Positions 47,616-56,363 of a stretch of 64,000 nt of DNA are shown here, one piece after another. The position numbers and the translations under genes were made by a program. Each line of letters starts with the position of its first letter. Within the stretch, counting starts at the first letter, position 1. The notes below the pieces were generated by a model, which saw nothing but the letters and a program-made list of their open reading frames with translations, searched no databases and was not told the DNA's origin. The stretch is from CAVSRC01 sp963762605 (GTDB taxonomy: Bacteria; Pseudomonadota; Alphaproteobacteria; Rhizobiales; Kaistiaceae): positions 186,001 through 250,000 of the forward strand of contig CAVXLJ010000019.1 in NCBI GenBank assembly GCA_963762605.1, written 5' to 3'.

Positions 47616-47746
47616 GGCGGGCTCCGGGTCGAAAACGGTTATCGCGTGGCAGCCTAGTCGCCGACGCGCATCGCGAACAGGGGACGCGAGGCCGCGGCCC
47701 AATTGGGCGGGCCGTTCACGGCACTCGCGGCGTCATCTCTTCCAAT

Positions 47747-47795
47747 CCCCCTCACCCTGTCCCTCTCCCGCCAGGGGAGAGGGGACGGATACGGA
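47747..47795. repeat. family-A palindromic repeat
   Basis: A near-identical copy of the 42705 unit (CCCCTCACCCTGTCCCTCTC with complementary GAGAGGGGACGGATACGG) placed 44 bases before the portal start. Confidence 0.85.
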
Positions 47796-47838
47796 CATGC
47801 CGCCGATTTGGCGCCGCCGACACAACGAAGGTTGAGAC

Positions 47839-49083
47839 ATGCGCATCCCATTTCTGGCGCCGCGCGAGCGCGCGGCCGAACCCCTGCGCGCGGAAGCCAA
47901 GGCGTCCGCCGCCGGGCCGCTGATCGCCTTCCAAAGCGCCGGCCGTCCGGTGTGGACGCCGCGCAACTATGCGGCACTGGCGCGCGAAGGCTATGCCGGC
48001 AACGCCATCGCCTATCGCTGCATAAGGCTGATCGCGGAAGCCTCGGCGAGCGTGCCCTGGCTGCTCTATGACGGTGCGGCCGAGATCGACGAGCACCCGC
48101 TGCTTTCGCTGCTGGCGCGGCCGAACCGCGGCCAGGCGGGCGCCGACTTCCGCGAGGCGCTCTCCGGCTATCTGCTCACCGCCGGCAACGCCTATGTCGA
48201 GGCGGTGGCGTCGATGGCGTTGTGCGCGAGCTGCACATGCTGCGCCCCGACCGCGTGAAGGTGGTGCCCGGCCGCGACGGCTGGCCGGAGGCCTATGAGT
48301 ACACCGTCGATGGGCGTTCGCTGCGCTTCGCGATCCCGCCCGAAGGGCTGTCGCCGATCCTGCATCTGAAGCTCTTCCATCCGCTCGACGACCACTACGG
48401 CTTCGCGCCCATCGAGGCGGCGGCGGTGGCGCTCGACATCCACAATGCCGCCGGCGCCTGGAACAAGGCGCTGCTCGACAATTCGGCGCGGCCCTCGGGC
48501 GCGCTGGTCTATCAGGCCAAGGACGGCGGCAACCTGACAAGCGAGCAATATGAGCGGCTGAAGGCCGAGCTCGAAGCCGGCTTCACCGGCACGCGCAAGG
48601 CCGGGCGGCCGCTGCTTCTGGAAGGCGGGCTCGACTGGAAGGCGATGAGCCTGTCGCCGAAGGACATGGACTTTCCTCGAAGCCAAGAACGGCGCGGCGC
48701 GCGAGATCGCGCTCGCTTTCGGCGTGCCGCCGATGCTGCTCGGCATTCCCGGCGACAACACCTATGCCAACTTCAAGGAGGCCAACGCCGCCTTCTGGCG
48801 GTCGACCGTGCTGCCGCTGACCGGCAAGATCGCCGGAGCGCTCGGCGCCTGGCTGGCGCCGTCGTTCGAGGACGCAGCGCCCGCCGGATCAGGCGAGCCG
48901 GTGAGACTACGTCTGTGGTTCGACGCCGATCAGGTGGACGCGCTCTCCGCCGACCGCGCGGCGCTGTGGGAGCGCGTCGCCAAGGCCGACTTCCTGACCG
49001 TCAACGAGAAGCGCGCCGCGGTCGGCTATCAGCCGGTGGAGGAGGGCGAGGGCGCCGGCGCGCTGACCGGCGCCGGCGGCTGA
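47839..49083 (+). pseudogene. GTA portal protein (g3) with two frameshifts
   Basis: Three successive frames make one HK97-family portal protein of about 415 residues. Frame one runs from ATG 47839 to AYVEAV. A base is missing near 48208-48210, after which VDGVVRELHMLRPDRVKVV continues. An extra base at 48675-48676 (TTTCCTC instead of TTTCTC) shifts again, and the rest (LEAKNGAAREIALAFGVPPMLLG through GDNTYANFKEANAAFW) ends at 49083. There is no other damage. The portal is the dodecameric DNA entry ring of the capsid, so particles cannot form if the indels are real. Confidence 0.85.
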
Positions 49084-49086
49084 GCC

Positions 49087-49826
49087 ATGCGCGAGATGGC
49101 GGTATCGACGCAGGCGGAGGCCCGTCTGCGGACAGCGGCGCTACGCCTGAAATCGGCGCTCGCCGCGGCTGAAGTGATGGCGGCCGGTGCGCGCGTTCTG
49201 GCGCTGCTTGGCAAGGCCAATTTCGATCCCGACCAACCGCGCGTGCCGCGCGGCGAGCCGGACGGCGGGCAGTGGACGCGCGTTGAAGGTTGGCACAGCA
49301 GCCGGCCGCGGGTGCAACCGGCATCGAACGAACCGCCGCCGGAGATTCCCGCGGTGGAGCCGCCGCGGGCTTCTCTGCGCTGGCCCATCGTCAAACTGGT
49401 GGCACGCTGGGTCTTCCGAATCGGCGTCGAGGCAACGCCGGTGGGGCGCGTGCTCGACATCATCCAGGCGGCCGAGTGGATCTATGATTACGCGCCTTAC
49501 GTTCAGGCGTATCTCGACAAGCCGAAGACGCTAGCTGAATTGCAGCAGGCAACATCAGAGCCGAAAAGAGGATACGATGTTCATCACATCGTGGAGAAGA
49601 CACCGGCACTTGACGATGGCTATTTGCGCGCGCTGAGGTCGACGCTCCGGAGAACCTGGTGCGCATCCCGACACTGCAGCATTGGCGGATCACGGGCTGG
49701 TTTGCGAAACCAAACGCCACCTATGGATGGCTTTCGCCGCGCGAGTATTTGCGCGGAAAGAGCTGGGCGGAGCGATACAGAGTCGGCCTTGATGCAATGA
49801 TCGAGTTCAAAGTCCTAAAACCATGA
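49087..49826 (+). pseudogene. HNH-like toxin candidate with one frameshift
   Basis: The first frame holds a portal-linked N-terminal motif (NFDPDQPRVPRGEPDGGQWT), a Pro-rich linker, a helical part and DVHHIVEKTPA, typical of HNH/AHH nuclease domains. A missing base in the GC run at 49626-49633 moves the rest, DAPENLVRIPTLQHWRITGW to SPREYLRGKSWAERYRVGLDAM, into another frame that stops at 49826. The His-His pair and the ENLV Asn fit an HNH active site. The stop overlaps the DUF2019 start (ATGA), which suggests a toxin-immunity pair. Function is inferred. Confidence 0.65.
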
Positions 49827-50194
49827 CGACCAACCAGCTCTCAGACCTCAGTGTGCCCATGTTGACGGAACACTACGCCCGCAATGGTGTCGAACAGGAT
49901 GACGCCATCCTGCGCGACGACAACCGGCGATTCCGGCGCCTTTTCTCCGAGATGAGGGCAGTTGAGGATGAATTGAGGAACAGGCCCGGAGACGAGCGCC
50001 GTGCCTTGCTGACATTGTTCGAGCATCCGAATCTTCAGGTTCAACTGAACGCCGCCAAGGCCACGCTTGCGCTGGAACCGCTTGCCGCTCGCGCGAAGAT
50101 CGAGGAAATCCGGAAGGAGAAATGGGCACCACAAGGTGGTGATGCCGGCATGACGATCCGTGCGCTGGAGCAGGGCATCTTCAAGCCGACCTAG
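49823..50194 (+). CDS. DUF2019 protein, candidate immunity partner
   Basis: The 123-residue protein carries a DUF2019 pattern of HEAT-like helices (LLTLFEHPNLQVQLNAAKATLALEPLAARAKI) and the typical end GDAGMTIRALEQGIFKPT. Its start overlaps the stop of the HNH-like gene. Immunity function is inferred from the coupling, not shown by the sequence. Confidence 0.75.
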   Translation: MTTNQLSDLSVPMLTEHYARNGVEQDDAILRDDNRRFRRLFSEMRAVEDELRNRPGDERRALLTLFEHPNLQVQLNAAKATLALEPLAARAKIEEIRKEKWAPQGGDAGMTIRALEQGIFKPT

Positions 50195-50206
50195 CCGCCC
50201 TTCTCG

Positions 50207-50330
50207 ATGCCGATCAGGTCGATGCGCTTTCCGCCGACCGCGCGGCGCTCACGGGAGCGGGTGGCACAAGCCGACTTCTTCATCCGTCAACGAGAAGCGC
50301 GCGGCGGTCGGCTATCAGCCGATCGGAGGC
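50207..50330 (+). repeat. second copy of the portal gene 3' end
   Basis: About 120 bases closely resemble 48925-49046 of the portal gene (encoding DADQVDALSADRAAL to KRAAVGYQP) but have small indels and no frame. It lies directly after the DUF2019 stop. Confidence 0.85.
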
Positions 50331-50461
50331 AAGAGCCGTCGGTGCAGTGCCGGCGGACCGGACATGCGGCCTTTGATGCGAAGGTCAACGTCGGCGAATG
50401 CGGCAATTCGTCCAACTGGGGTTCGTGACCGCCGCACGCATATACAGCCTGACAGTGGAAA

Positions 50462-50500
50462 CCAGGCGCGACCTCCACTGCGGGGTTCTTCGTTTTGGAA
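50462..50500 (+). repeat. copy of part of the GTA leader
   Basis: CCAGG, GCGACCTC, ACT, GCGGG and TTCTTC occur in the same order as at 43181-43246, with the middle stem part missing. It follows the portal 3' fragment and precedes the flavoprotein gene. Confidence 0.5.
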
Positions 50501-50571
50501 CAACTCAAGACATCGCTATCTCCTGCAGCAGTGTAGGCGGCGCCTCACCGGATTTGGTTGAGGACACGGAG

Positions 50572-51972
50572 ATGAAGAACGTCGACGTATTGGTGATTGG
50601 TGGAGGACCCGGCGGCACACCGGCGGCGATGGCGCTGGCAAGTGCAGGCCGTCACGTATTGCTGGTCGAGAAAGGCAGGGGCCTGGGCGGAACCTGCCTG
50701 TTCGAGGGCTGTATCCCGTCCAAGATCCTGCGCGAGAGCGCTCAACACCTGAGCGCCATCAAGCATTCCGAGGAGTTCGGTCTGCGCGTGCCGACCGGTC
50801 CGATCGAAATCGACTGGCACGCGATCATGGGGCGCAAGGCCACGATCCTGAACCGGCGCTCCGAAGGCGCCCTGCAGCACGCGCATCAGCTTCCGACCCT
50901 GTCGGTTCAGTTCGGCAGTGCCGTGCTCACCGGGCCGCGCCACGCCCGGATTGTTCCGACCGACGGTGAGCCCGAGGACGTCGAATTTGCCGGTGCGATC
51001 ATCGCCACCGGATCGGTGCCGCAGCTGCTGCCGATCGAAGGCATCGACCTGCCGCAGGTGATCACCAGCGAACAGTTGCTCGAGGTCCAGCGTCCGCCGG
51101 AGCGCCTCGTCGTCATCGGTGCCGGTCCCATCGGTGTCGAGATGGCGCAGGTCTTTGCCGCGTTCGGCAGCCAGGTGACGTTGATCGAGGCTGGCCCGCG
51201 CATTCTCGCGCCGGTCGAGGAGGAGGTTGCCACCGCCCTGCAGGCGCACATCCAGCGCCAGGGCATCACGCTGGAACTCGGTGTGCAGGTTCTGGCGATC
51301 TCCAGCCACGGCAATGGCGTCCGCGTGAAATATCGGGACGCCACAGGCGCCGAGCACGAGGCTGACGCCAATTCCATTCTCGACTCGACCGGACGCAGCC
51401 CGAATGTCGACGGCCTTGGACTGGAGCATACGGCCGTGCGCTTCGATCATCACGGCATCAAGGTCGACGGCAAGCTGGAGACGGACGAACCGGGCATCTA
51501 CGCCGTCGGTGACGTCATCGGCCACCCGATGTTCGCCCATTGGGCAACCGCCCAGGGCCTGGCGCTTGCAGGCCATCTGCTCGGCCGGCCGGTGCGCTTC
51601 CCGACGCCGGAGAACAATTCCGCGGTGGTCTTCAGCACGCCCGAAGTCGGCATGGCCGGCCTGACCGAGAGCGAAGCCCGCGCCGCCGGCCACAAGGTCG
51701 GCATCGCGCGCTACGACTATCGCACGGACGCCCGGGCCCAGGTTGCGGGTCATCCCGAGGGCATGCTGAAGATCGTCTATGACGACGCGACGCGCGCCGT
51801 GCTCGGCGTTCACATCCTGGTCGAGGACGCCGCGCCGCTTCTCGGCGAGGGCACGTTGGCAGTCAGTTCGCACATGCCCGTGGAAGCCCTCGCCATGGCG
51901 ATCCACGCGCATCCGACACTGAGCGAATCGATGGGGGTCGCGGCCCGCGAGGCCCTGGCTCCGCGCCACTAG
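50572..51972 (+). CDS. class I pyridine nucleotide-disulfide oxidoreductase (lipoamide dehydrogenase-like)
   Basis: The 466-residue flavoprotein has an FAD-binding GGGPGG motif (10-15), the redox pair Cys42 and Cys47 in TCLFEGCIPSK, a second Rossmann motif (IGAGPIGVE, about 180) and a dimerisation domain with HAHPTLSES holding the His-Glu couple. It transfers electrons between NAD(P)H and a disulfide or quinone substrate, which cannot be named. ATG 50572 has AGGA seven bases upstream. There is no 2-oxoacid dehydrogenase nearby, so it is cargo rather than an E3 subunit of a local complex. Confidence 0.9.
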   Translation: MKNVDVLVIGGGPGGTPAAMALASAGRHVLLVEKGRGLGGTCLFEGCIPSKILRESAQHLSAIKHSEEFGLRVPTGPIEIDWHAIMGRKATILNRRSEGALQHAHQLPTLSVQFGSAVLTGPRHARIVPTDGEPEDVEFAGAIIATGSVPQLLPIEGIDLPQVITSEQLLEVQRPPERLVVIGAGPIGVEMAQVFAAFGSQVTLIEAGPRILAPVEEEVATALQAHIQRQGITLELGVQVLAISSHGNGVRVKYRDATGAEHEADANSILDSTGRSPNVDGLGLEHTAVRFDHHGIKVDGKLETDEPGIYAVGDVIGHPMFAHWATAQGLALAGHLLGRPVRFPTPENNSAVVFSTPEVGMAGLTESEARAAGHKVGIARYDYRTDARAQVAGHPEGMLKIVYDDATRAVLGVHILVEDAAPLLGEGTLAVSSHMPVEALAMAIHAHPTLSESMGVAAREALAPRH

Positions 51973-52403
51973 CGGCAAGTGGCCACCAGCCTGTGGGGCG
52001 CCGTCGTCAGGCGACGGCGCCGCCGCGGGAGATGCCGGGTATCGCGCCGCTCAACCGACGCTGTGCCGGTGGCTCGATGCCGACCGGGCGGATGCGCCCT
52101 CGGCTATCAGCCGGTGGAGGAGGGGGAGGGGGCGAGCGCGGATTCTTGAAACGACCGTGCCGGTCGCCGGCCGCGGCGCGGGGGCGATCTCCGCTTGCGA
52201 AGCAAAGCAGGCATTGGCGTTTGGACGGCAAAACCTCGGCATTTGACACAAGGCCGACGCTTATGTGTCCCATGTGTCATAGGTTAAGATTAAGAGTTAA
52301 ACAGGCATACCAAAGGCGTTCCATTTTCAGCGGCGTCTGCCTATGGTGGATGTACTGGGGAAGTTCCCTCGATACTGGCGACTAGACTGTCTTCCTGTTC
52401 TCC
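51973..52403. other. intergenic with a third copy of the portal 3' end
   Basis: The 431-base gap holds the 25-base portal copy at 52100-52124, G-rich stretches and, toward the end, AT-rich sequence likely to contain the promoter of the L,D-transpeptidase. No gene is supported. Confidence 0.6.
52100..52124 (+). repeat. third copy of the portal gene 3' end
   Basis: Twenty-five bases (beginning TCGGCTATCAGCCGGTGGAG) are identical to 49022-49046 in the portal gene; similarity continues weakly for another 15 bases. Confidence 0.85.
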
Positions 52404-54167
52404 ATGGACCGATCTGCGATGACGCAATTCACCGTAGCGATGCGCCGTTGGGGCCCTGTCCCCGTCGTGATTCTCGCGGCGATGGCCGCACTGATGGCGC
52501 AGAGCGCCGACGCCACGGCGAAAAAGACGCCCGCCGCGCGACAGACCGTGGAGACGGCGCCGCGCGAGGCCGGCGAGCCGATCATGGCGATCGTGTCGAT
52601 CAAGTCCCAGCGGGTCACTTTCTACGACGCCGACGGCTGGATCATGCGGGCTCCGGTGTCCACCGGGGTCAAGGGGCGCGAGACGCCAGCCGGCGTCTTC
52701 GCCGTCATCGAGAAGGACAAGGACCACCACTCGTCCATGTATGACGACGCCTGGATGCCGAACATGCAGCGCATCACCTGGAACGGCATCGCGCTGCACG
52801 GCGGGCCGCTGCCCGGCTATGCGGCCTCGCACGGCTGCATCCGGATGCCCTACGGCTTTGCCGAGACGATGTTCGACAAGACGCGGATCGGGATGCGGGT
52901 GATCATTTCGCCGAACGACGCGGCCCCGGTCGACTTCACCCACCCGGCGCTTTTCCAGCCGGACGCCGAGGCGCTGGCGGCGGCTCCGGCGCGCGCCGAG
53001 ACGCTTGGCAGCCAGGCCGCGGCGGCCGCCAGTGCGGCCGACGACGCGAAGAAAGCCGTCAAGACGGCGGCGCGCAAGTCGGCATCGGCCGCGGCATTGG
53101 TGCGCAAGCTGGAAAAGCTGAACAGCCGCGCCGCCGCCAAGATCAACGCCGCCGACAAGGCGATCGCCGCCGCCGACAAGGCAAAGACGCGGGCCGGGGA
53201 CGCGAGGCAGAAGGCCGCTGCCACCGTCGCCGATCTGGCGGGCCAGCTCGATGCCGCCAAGGCCGGCGCGGGCACGCAAGTCGCCGATGCCGGATCGGGG
53301 CAGCAGACCGCAACGGACGCCGCGGCGAAGAAGGTCTCCGCTACGGCGGCGCGTGAGGCAGCGTCGCTGGCGAAATCGCTGCGCAAGCTGGAAATCGCCA
53401 AGACGAGCGCCGACGCCAGGCTGGCCGCCGCCGACAAGGCGATCGCCGCTGCCGATCAGGCAAAGCTGCGGGCCGAGGACCTGAAGGACAAGGCCGTCGC
53501 CGAGGCTGCCGATCTGGCGGCGCAGCTTGTGACCGCCAAGGCCGACGCCACGGCGAAGGGCGATGCCGCTGCCGCCGCCAAGGTCGCCGCCAAGGAGGCC
53601 GATACCGGCAAGGCTGCCGCCGCCACGGCGGCGAACCAGGCGAAGCTCGCGCTCGAGCCGGTCTCGGTCTACATCAGCCGCGCGACGCAGACGCTTTACG
53701 TGCGGCGCAACACGCACAAGCCGTGGCCGGACGGCGGCGAGGTGTTCGACTCGACCATCGAGGTTCCGGTCACCATCCGCGATCCCGACAAGCCGATCGG
53801 CACGCACATATTCACGGCCATGGCGAGCAACGACGACGGGACTCTGCGCTGGAGCGCGGTGACCATTGAAGGCGCGGACGACGCCACGGACGCCCTCGAC
53901 CGCATCACCATCCCGCCGGATGTGCTCGATCGCATCGCGCCGACCGCAGTGCCGCGCTCCTCGATCATCATCTCGGACGAGCCGCTGAGCGCAGAGACCA
54001 ACTACCGCACCGAGTTCGTCGCGGTGCTGAGCGACTATCCGCAGGGCGGCTTCATCACGCGCAAGCCTTCTGTTGCGAAGAATAACAAGGGCTTCGGCTT
54101 CTTTCCGGCCTTCCAGCGCAATTCCCGGACCGGCCGGTGGGACTGGCTGCAGCCGCCGCGGCGGTAA
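52404..54167 (+). CDS. L,D-transpeptidase with long Ala/Lys-rich coiled coil (GTA-locus cargo)
   Basis: The 587-residue protein has an N-terminal hydrophobic segment (about 16-35), a YkuD domain (55-175) with His132, His143 and the catalytic Cys145 in SHGCIRMP, then about 220 residues of Ala-, Lys- and Asp-rich helix with two related repeats (INAADKAIAAADKAK and LAAADKAIAAADQAK). A C-terminal domain (about 415-587) resembles another part of such proteins (PVSVYISRATQTLYVRR). It should act on peptidoglycan in the periplasm. The start among several ATGs is uncertain. Confidence 0.85.
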   Translation: MDRSAMTQFTVAMRRWGPVPVVILAAMAALMAQSADATAKKTPAARQTVETAPREAGEPIMAIVSIKSQRVTFYDADGWIMRAPVSTGVKGRETPAGVFAVIEKDKDHHSSMYDDAWMPNMQRITWNGIALHGGPLPGYAASHGCIRMPYGFAETMFDKTRIGMRVIISPNDAAPVDFTHPALFQPDAEALAAAPARAETLGSQAAAAASAADDAKKAVKTAARKSASAAALVRKLEKLNSRAAAKINAADKAIAAADKAKTRAGDARQKAAATVADLAGQLDAAKAGAGTQVADAGSGQQTATDAAAKKVSATAAREAASLAKSLRKLEIAKTSADARLAAADKAIAAADQAKLRAEDLKDKAVAEAADLAAQLVTAKADATAKGDAAAAAKVAAKEADTGKAAAATAANQAKLALEPVSVYISRATQTLYVRRNTHKPWPDGGEVFDSTIEVPVTIRDPDKPIGTHIFTAMASNDDGTLRWSAVTIEGADDATDALDRITIPPDVLDRIAPTAVPRSSIIISDEPLSAETNYRTEFVAVLSDYPQGGFITRKPSVAKNNKGFGFFPAFQRNSRTGRWDWLQPPRR

Positions 54168-54247
54168 GGCACCATCGGACTTTCGACGAACTCGGCTGAC
54201 GGGTGACGCGCCATTCGGCGCTAACCCATCCTGTGACGTGCTGGCCC

Positions 54248-54859
54248 TCACTCCCCCCGGAGCGCCAGCCACAGGCCGCCGGCGACGAGCAGGCTGCCGC
54301 TCATCCAGCGGATGAAGCGGGCGCGGCCTGAGCTCAAGCCGGTGGCGACGCGGGCGGCGAGCAGCACATAGATCGTGTCGGTGAGCGCGGCGACCGCCAT
54401 GGCGGTGAGACCCATGATGAGGATCTGCAGGGTCGCGCTGCCGGCCGGATCGATGAACTGCGGGAAGAAGGCGCCGAAGAAGAGCAGCGCCTTGGGATTG
54501 CTGACCTCGACCATCATCGCCTGGGTGAAGTAGCCGCCGCGGGGCGTGTGTGGTGCGGCGCCGGCATAGGCGTCTTCGCGTGCGATGATGAGCTTGACGC
54601 CGAGGAAGACCAGATAGGCGGCACCGAGAAGCCGCACCCAGACGAACCATTCGCCGATCGCCGCGATCAGCGAGGCGAGACCGGCCAGCGTCAGCCCCAC
54701 CATGATGGCGAAGCCCGCCTGGAAGCCGGCGACATTGCTGAGCCCCGCGCGGCGGCCGTGACGCAGGCTGTTGGCGACGATCAGCGTCACCGACGGGCCG
54801 GGCGCGATCATCACCACGACGGTGGCGGCGAGGAAGGTGAGCCAGGTGGACAGGTGCAT
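54248..54859 (-). CDS. LysE/RhtB family amino-acid exporter
   Basis: The 203-residue protein has six helices and the LysE pattern (APGPSVTLIVANSLRHGRRAGL, VSNPKALLFFGAFFPQFI). It exports amino acids or related small molecules. ATG 54859 begins the homologous part. It is on the minus strand inside the GTA locus, convergent with the L,D-transpeptidase. Confidence 0.9.
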   Translation of the reverse strand: MHLSTWLTFLAATVVVMIAPGPSVTLIVANSLRHGRRAGLSNVAGFQAGFAIMVGLTLAGLASLIAAIGEWFVWVRLLGAAYLVFLGVKLIIAREDAYAGAAPHTPRGGYFTQAMMVEVSNPKALLFFGAFFPQFIDPAGSATLQILIMGLTAMAVAALTDTIYVLLAARVATGLSSGRARFIRWMSGSLLVAGGLWLALRGE

Positions 54860-54962
54860 GGGCAGGGTTCGGCGGGCAGGGCTGGACGCGGCCACCGTAG
54901 CACATGGGGCGGCCGGCCGGCCGCCCGGAAAATAACGGACGCGACTTGGGAGCGCCGATGAC

Positions 54963-55148
54963 GTGGACGACCTCACGCACACTTTCGTCGAACGCGGCGA
55001 CCTCGCGCACCTGGCACTGTTCCTGTGGGCGAGCGGCGCGAGCGCGCTGCTCGTCTGGGCGCTCAGGGAGCTTGCCGCCTCCAACCGGCGCTTCAACGAT
55101 TTCGTCAACGAGATCGCGCGGCTGAACCGCTTCTTCGATCGGGATTGA
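54963..55148 (+). CDS. GTA small membrane-helix protein (g3.5 position)
   Basis: The 61-residue protein has one hydrophobic segment (LALFLWASGASALLVWAL) and a helical end (FNDFVNEIARLNRFF). Similar small genes occur between portal and protease in RcGTA-type clusters. GTG 54963 is the chosen start. The function is not known. Confidence 0.65.
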   Translation: MDDLTHTFVERGDLAHLALFLWASGASALLVWALRELAASNRRFNDFVNEIARLNRFFDRD

Positions 55149-55155
55149 GGGATCA

Positions 55156-55179
55156 GGCAGTCGGCAGTCGGCAATCGGG
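55156..55179. repeat. family-B repeat, single arm
   Basis: GGCAGTCGGCAGTCGGCAAT occurs here without the complementary arm, followed directly by a family-A unit. Confidence 0.8.
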
Positions 55180-55185
55180 CGTACC

Positions 55186-55230
55186 GCCCCCTCACCCTGT
55201 CCCTCTCCCACGAGGGGAGAGGGGACGACA
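55186..55230. repeat. family-A palindromic repeat
   Basis: CCCCTCACCCTGTCCCTCTC, ACGAGG and the complementary GGGAGAGGGGACGA arm, 23 bases before the small gene at 55253. Confidence 0.85.
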
Positions 55231-55252
55231 AAACTCAGTCACGAGAGAGACC

Positions 55253-55390
55253 ATGAAACACATGCTGATGCTGATCGCCGGCACGCGCTCGGACGAACAC
55301 CGCGCCGTGTTCCACACCTTCGCCGAGGCGCTGGTGCGCATGATCGGGCGCCGGCAGGCGACGGCGCGCGTGCGCGCGGTGGAGCTGTAG
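55253..55390 (+). CDS. very small GTA-locus protein
   Basis: The 45-residue protein (HMLMLIAGTRSDEHRAVFHTF, then ALVRMIGRRQATARVRAVEL) has GAGAGA before its ATG. Its length and position fit small unassigned genes before the protease in rhizobial GTA clusters. No family is recognised. Confidence 0.5.
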   Translation: MKHMLMLIAGTRSDEHRAVFHTFAEALVRMIGRRQATARVRAVEL

Positions 55391-55426
55391 GGAAGGCGGG
55401 CAGTCGGCGGGAGGAGAAGCCAGCCC

Positions 55427-55614
55427 ATTGTCCTCTATCGCGCCGTCATCCTCCGACGAGCGAAGCGAGATCGGAGGATCGCGTGCAGCACACAGGGCGC
55501 TGCAATCTGTGGAAAGCGATCCTCCGGTCAAGCCGGAGGATGACCGTTGAGTCGGCAGCGTCGTCGCATCGATGCGCCTGTGAATACTGGGTCCCGGCCT
55601 TCGCCGGGACGACA
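55427..55614. repeat. family-C and family-D palindromic repeats
   Basis: Family C: GTCATCCTCCG, GATCGGAGGATCGCG and GCGATCCTCCGGTC with GCCGGAGGATGAC form nested hairpins (about 55450-55550). Family D: CTGGGTCCCGGCC with GCCGGGACGACAC (55583-55612). They fill the 310-base gap before the protease gene. Confidence 0.75.
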
Positions 55615-55700
55615 CCTTTGAGAAGGCCGCGTTATGACGTTAATTGAAACCGAGTTCGTCCGCGTGAAACGGCAGTCGGCCACCGTTGTGAGGTTCGCAA

Positions 55701-56231
55701 ATGACGCTCACTGAGACTAAGTTCTCGCCCGCGACGCTTTCGGCCATCGAGGCTGACGGCACCTTTGCCGGCTATGCCAGCCTCTTCGGCAGGCCCGATC
55801 TCGGCCGCGACATGGTCATGCCCGGCGCCTTCCGCGCCTCGCTCGCCAGGCGGGGCCCAAGTGGCGTCAAGATGCTCTTCCAGCACGACCCCAACACGCC
55901 GATCGGCGTGTGGCTCGAGATCCGCGAGGACGGCGAGGGGCTGTTCGTCAAGGGCCGGCTGACCACGCAGGTGGAGAAGGCACGCGAGGTGCTGTCGCTG
56001 ATGCGCGCCGGCGCGCTTGACGGGCTGTCGATCGGCTACCGCACCGTGCGCGGGCGCACCGACGCCAAGACCGGCGTGCGTTCGCTCTACGAGGTCGACC
56101 TCTGGGAGATCTCGGTGGTGACCTTCCCCATGCTGCCCGAGGCGCGTGTGGTCAGCGTCAAGGACGCGCAAGTGCATCTGGCGCGGACGATCCGAAGGGC
56201 GACTGCGTTGGTGCGCGGCGCGATGCGGTGA
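55701..56231 (+). CDS. GTA HK97-family prohead protease (g4)
   Basis: The 176-residue protein matches HK97 prohead proteases (AGYASLFGRPDLGRDMVMPGAF, MLFQHDPNTPIGVW, GALDGLSIGYRT, EVDLWEISVVTFPM). The catalytic His lies in QHD and the Ser in LSIG. It cleaves the capsid delta domain during maturation. The gene is intact and is followed by a family-B hairpin. Confidence 0.92.
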   Translation: MTLTETKFSPATLSAIEADGTFAGYASLFGRPDLGRDMVMPGAFRASLARRGPSGVKMLFQHDPNTPIGVWLEIREDGEGLFVKGRLTTQVEKAREVLSLMRAGALDGLSIGYRTVRGRTDAKTGVRSLYEVDLWEISVVTFPMLPEARVVSVKDAQVHLARTIRRATALVRGAMR

Positions 56232-56235
56232 GGTT

Positions 56236-56318
56236 GGCAGTCGGCAGTCGGCAATCGGCAGTCGGATTGACGAGCGAGCCGCCAACGTCCGACTGCCTAC
56301 TGCAGAATGCCGATTGCC
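56236..56318. repeat. family-B long inverted repeat between protease and capsid genes
   Basis: The left arm (56236-56265) is made of GGCAGTCGG and GGCAATCGG units. The right arm (56287-56318) carries GACTGCCTACTGC and GATTGCC units. Together they can form a long imperfect hairpin. Confidence 0.85.
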
Positions 56319-56363
56319 GCGCAGGCAACACCCCCTAACCCACAACCGAAAGGAAGAGAAGAC

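Noticed and set aside
50207..50428. A small gene after DUF2019
   Set aside because: The sequence is a degraded duplicate of the portal 3' end and its open frames are not the portal frame.
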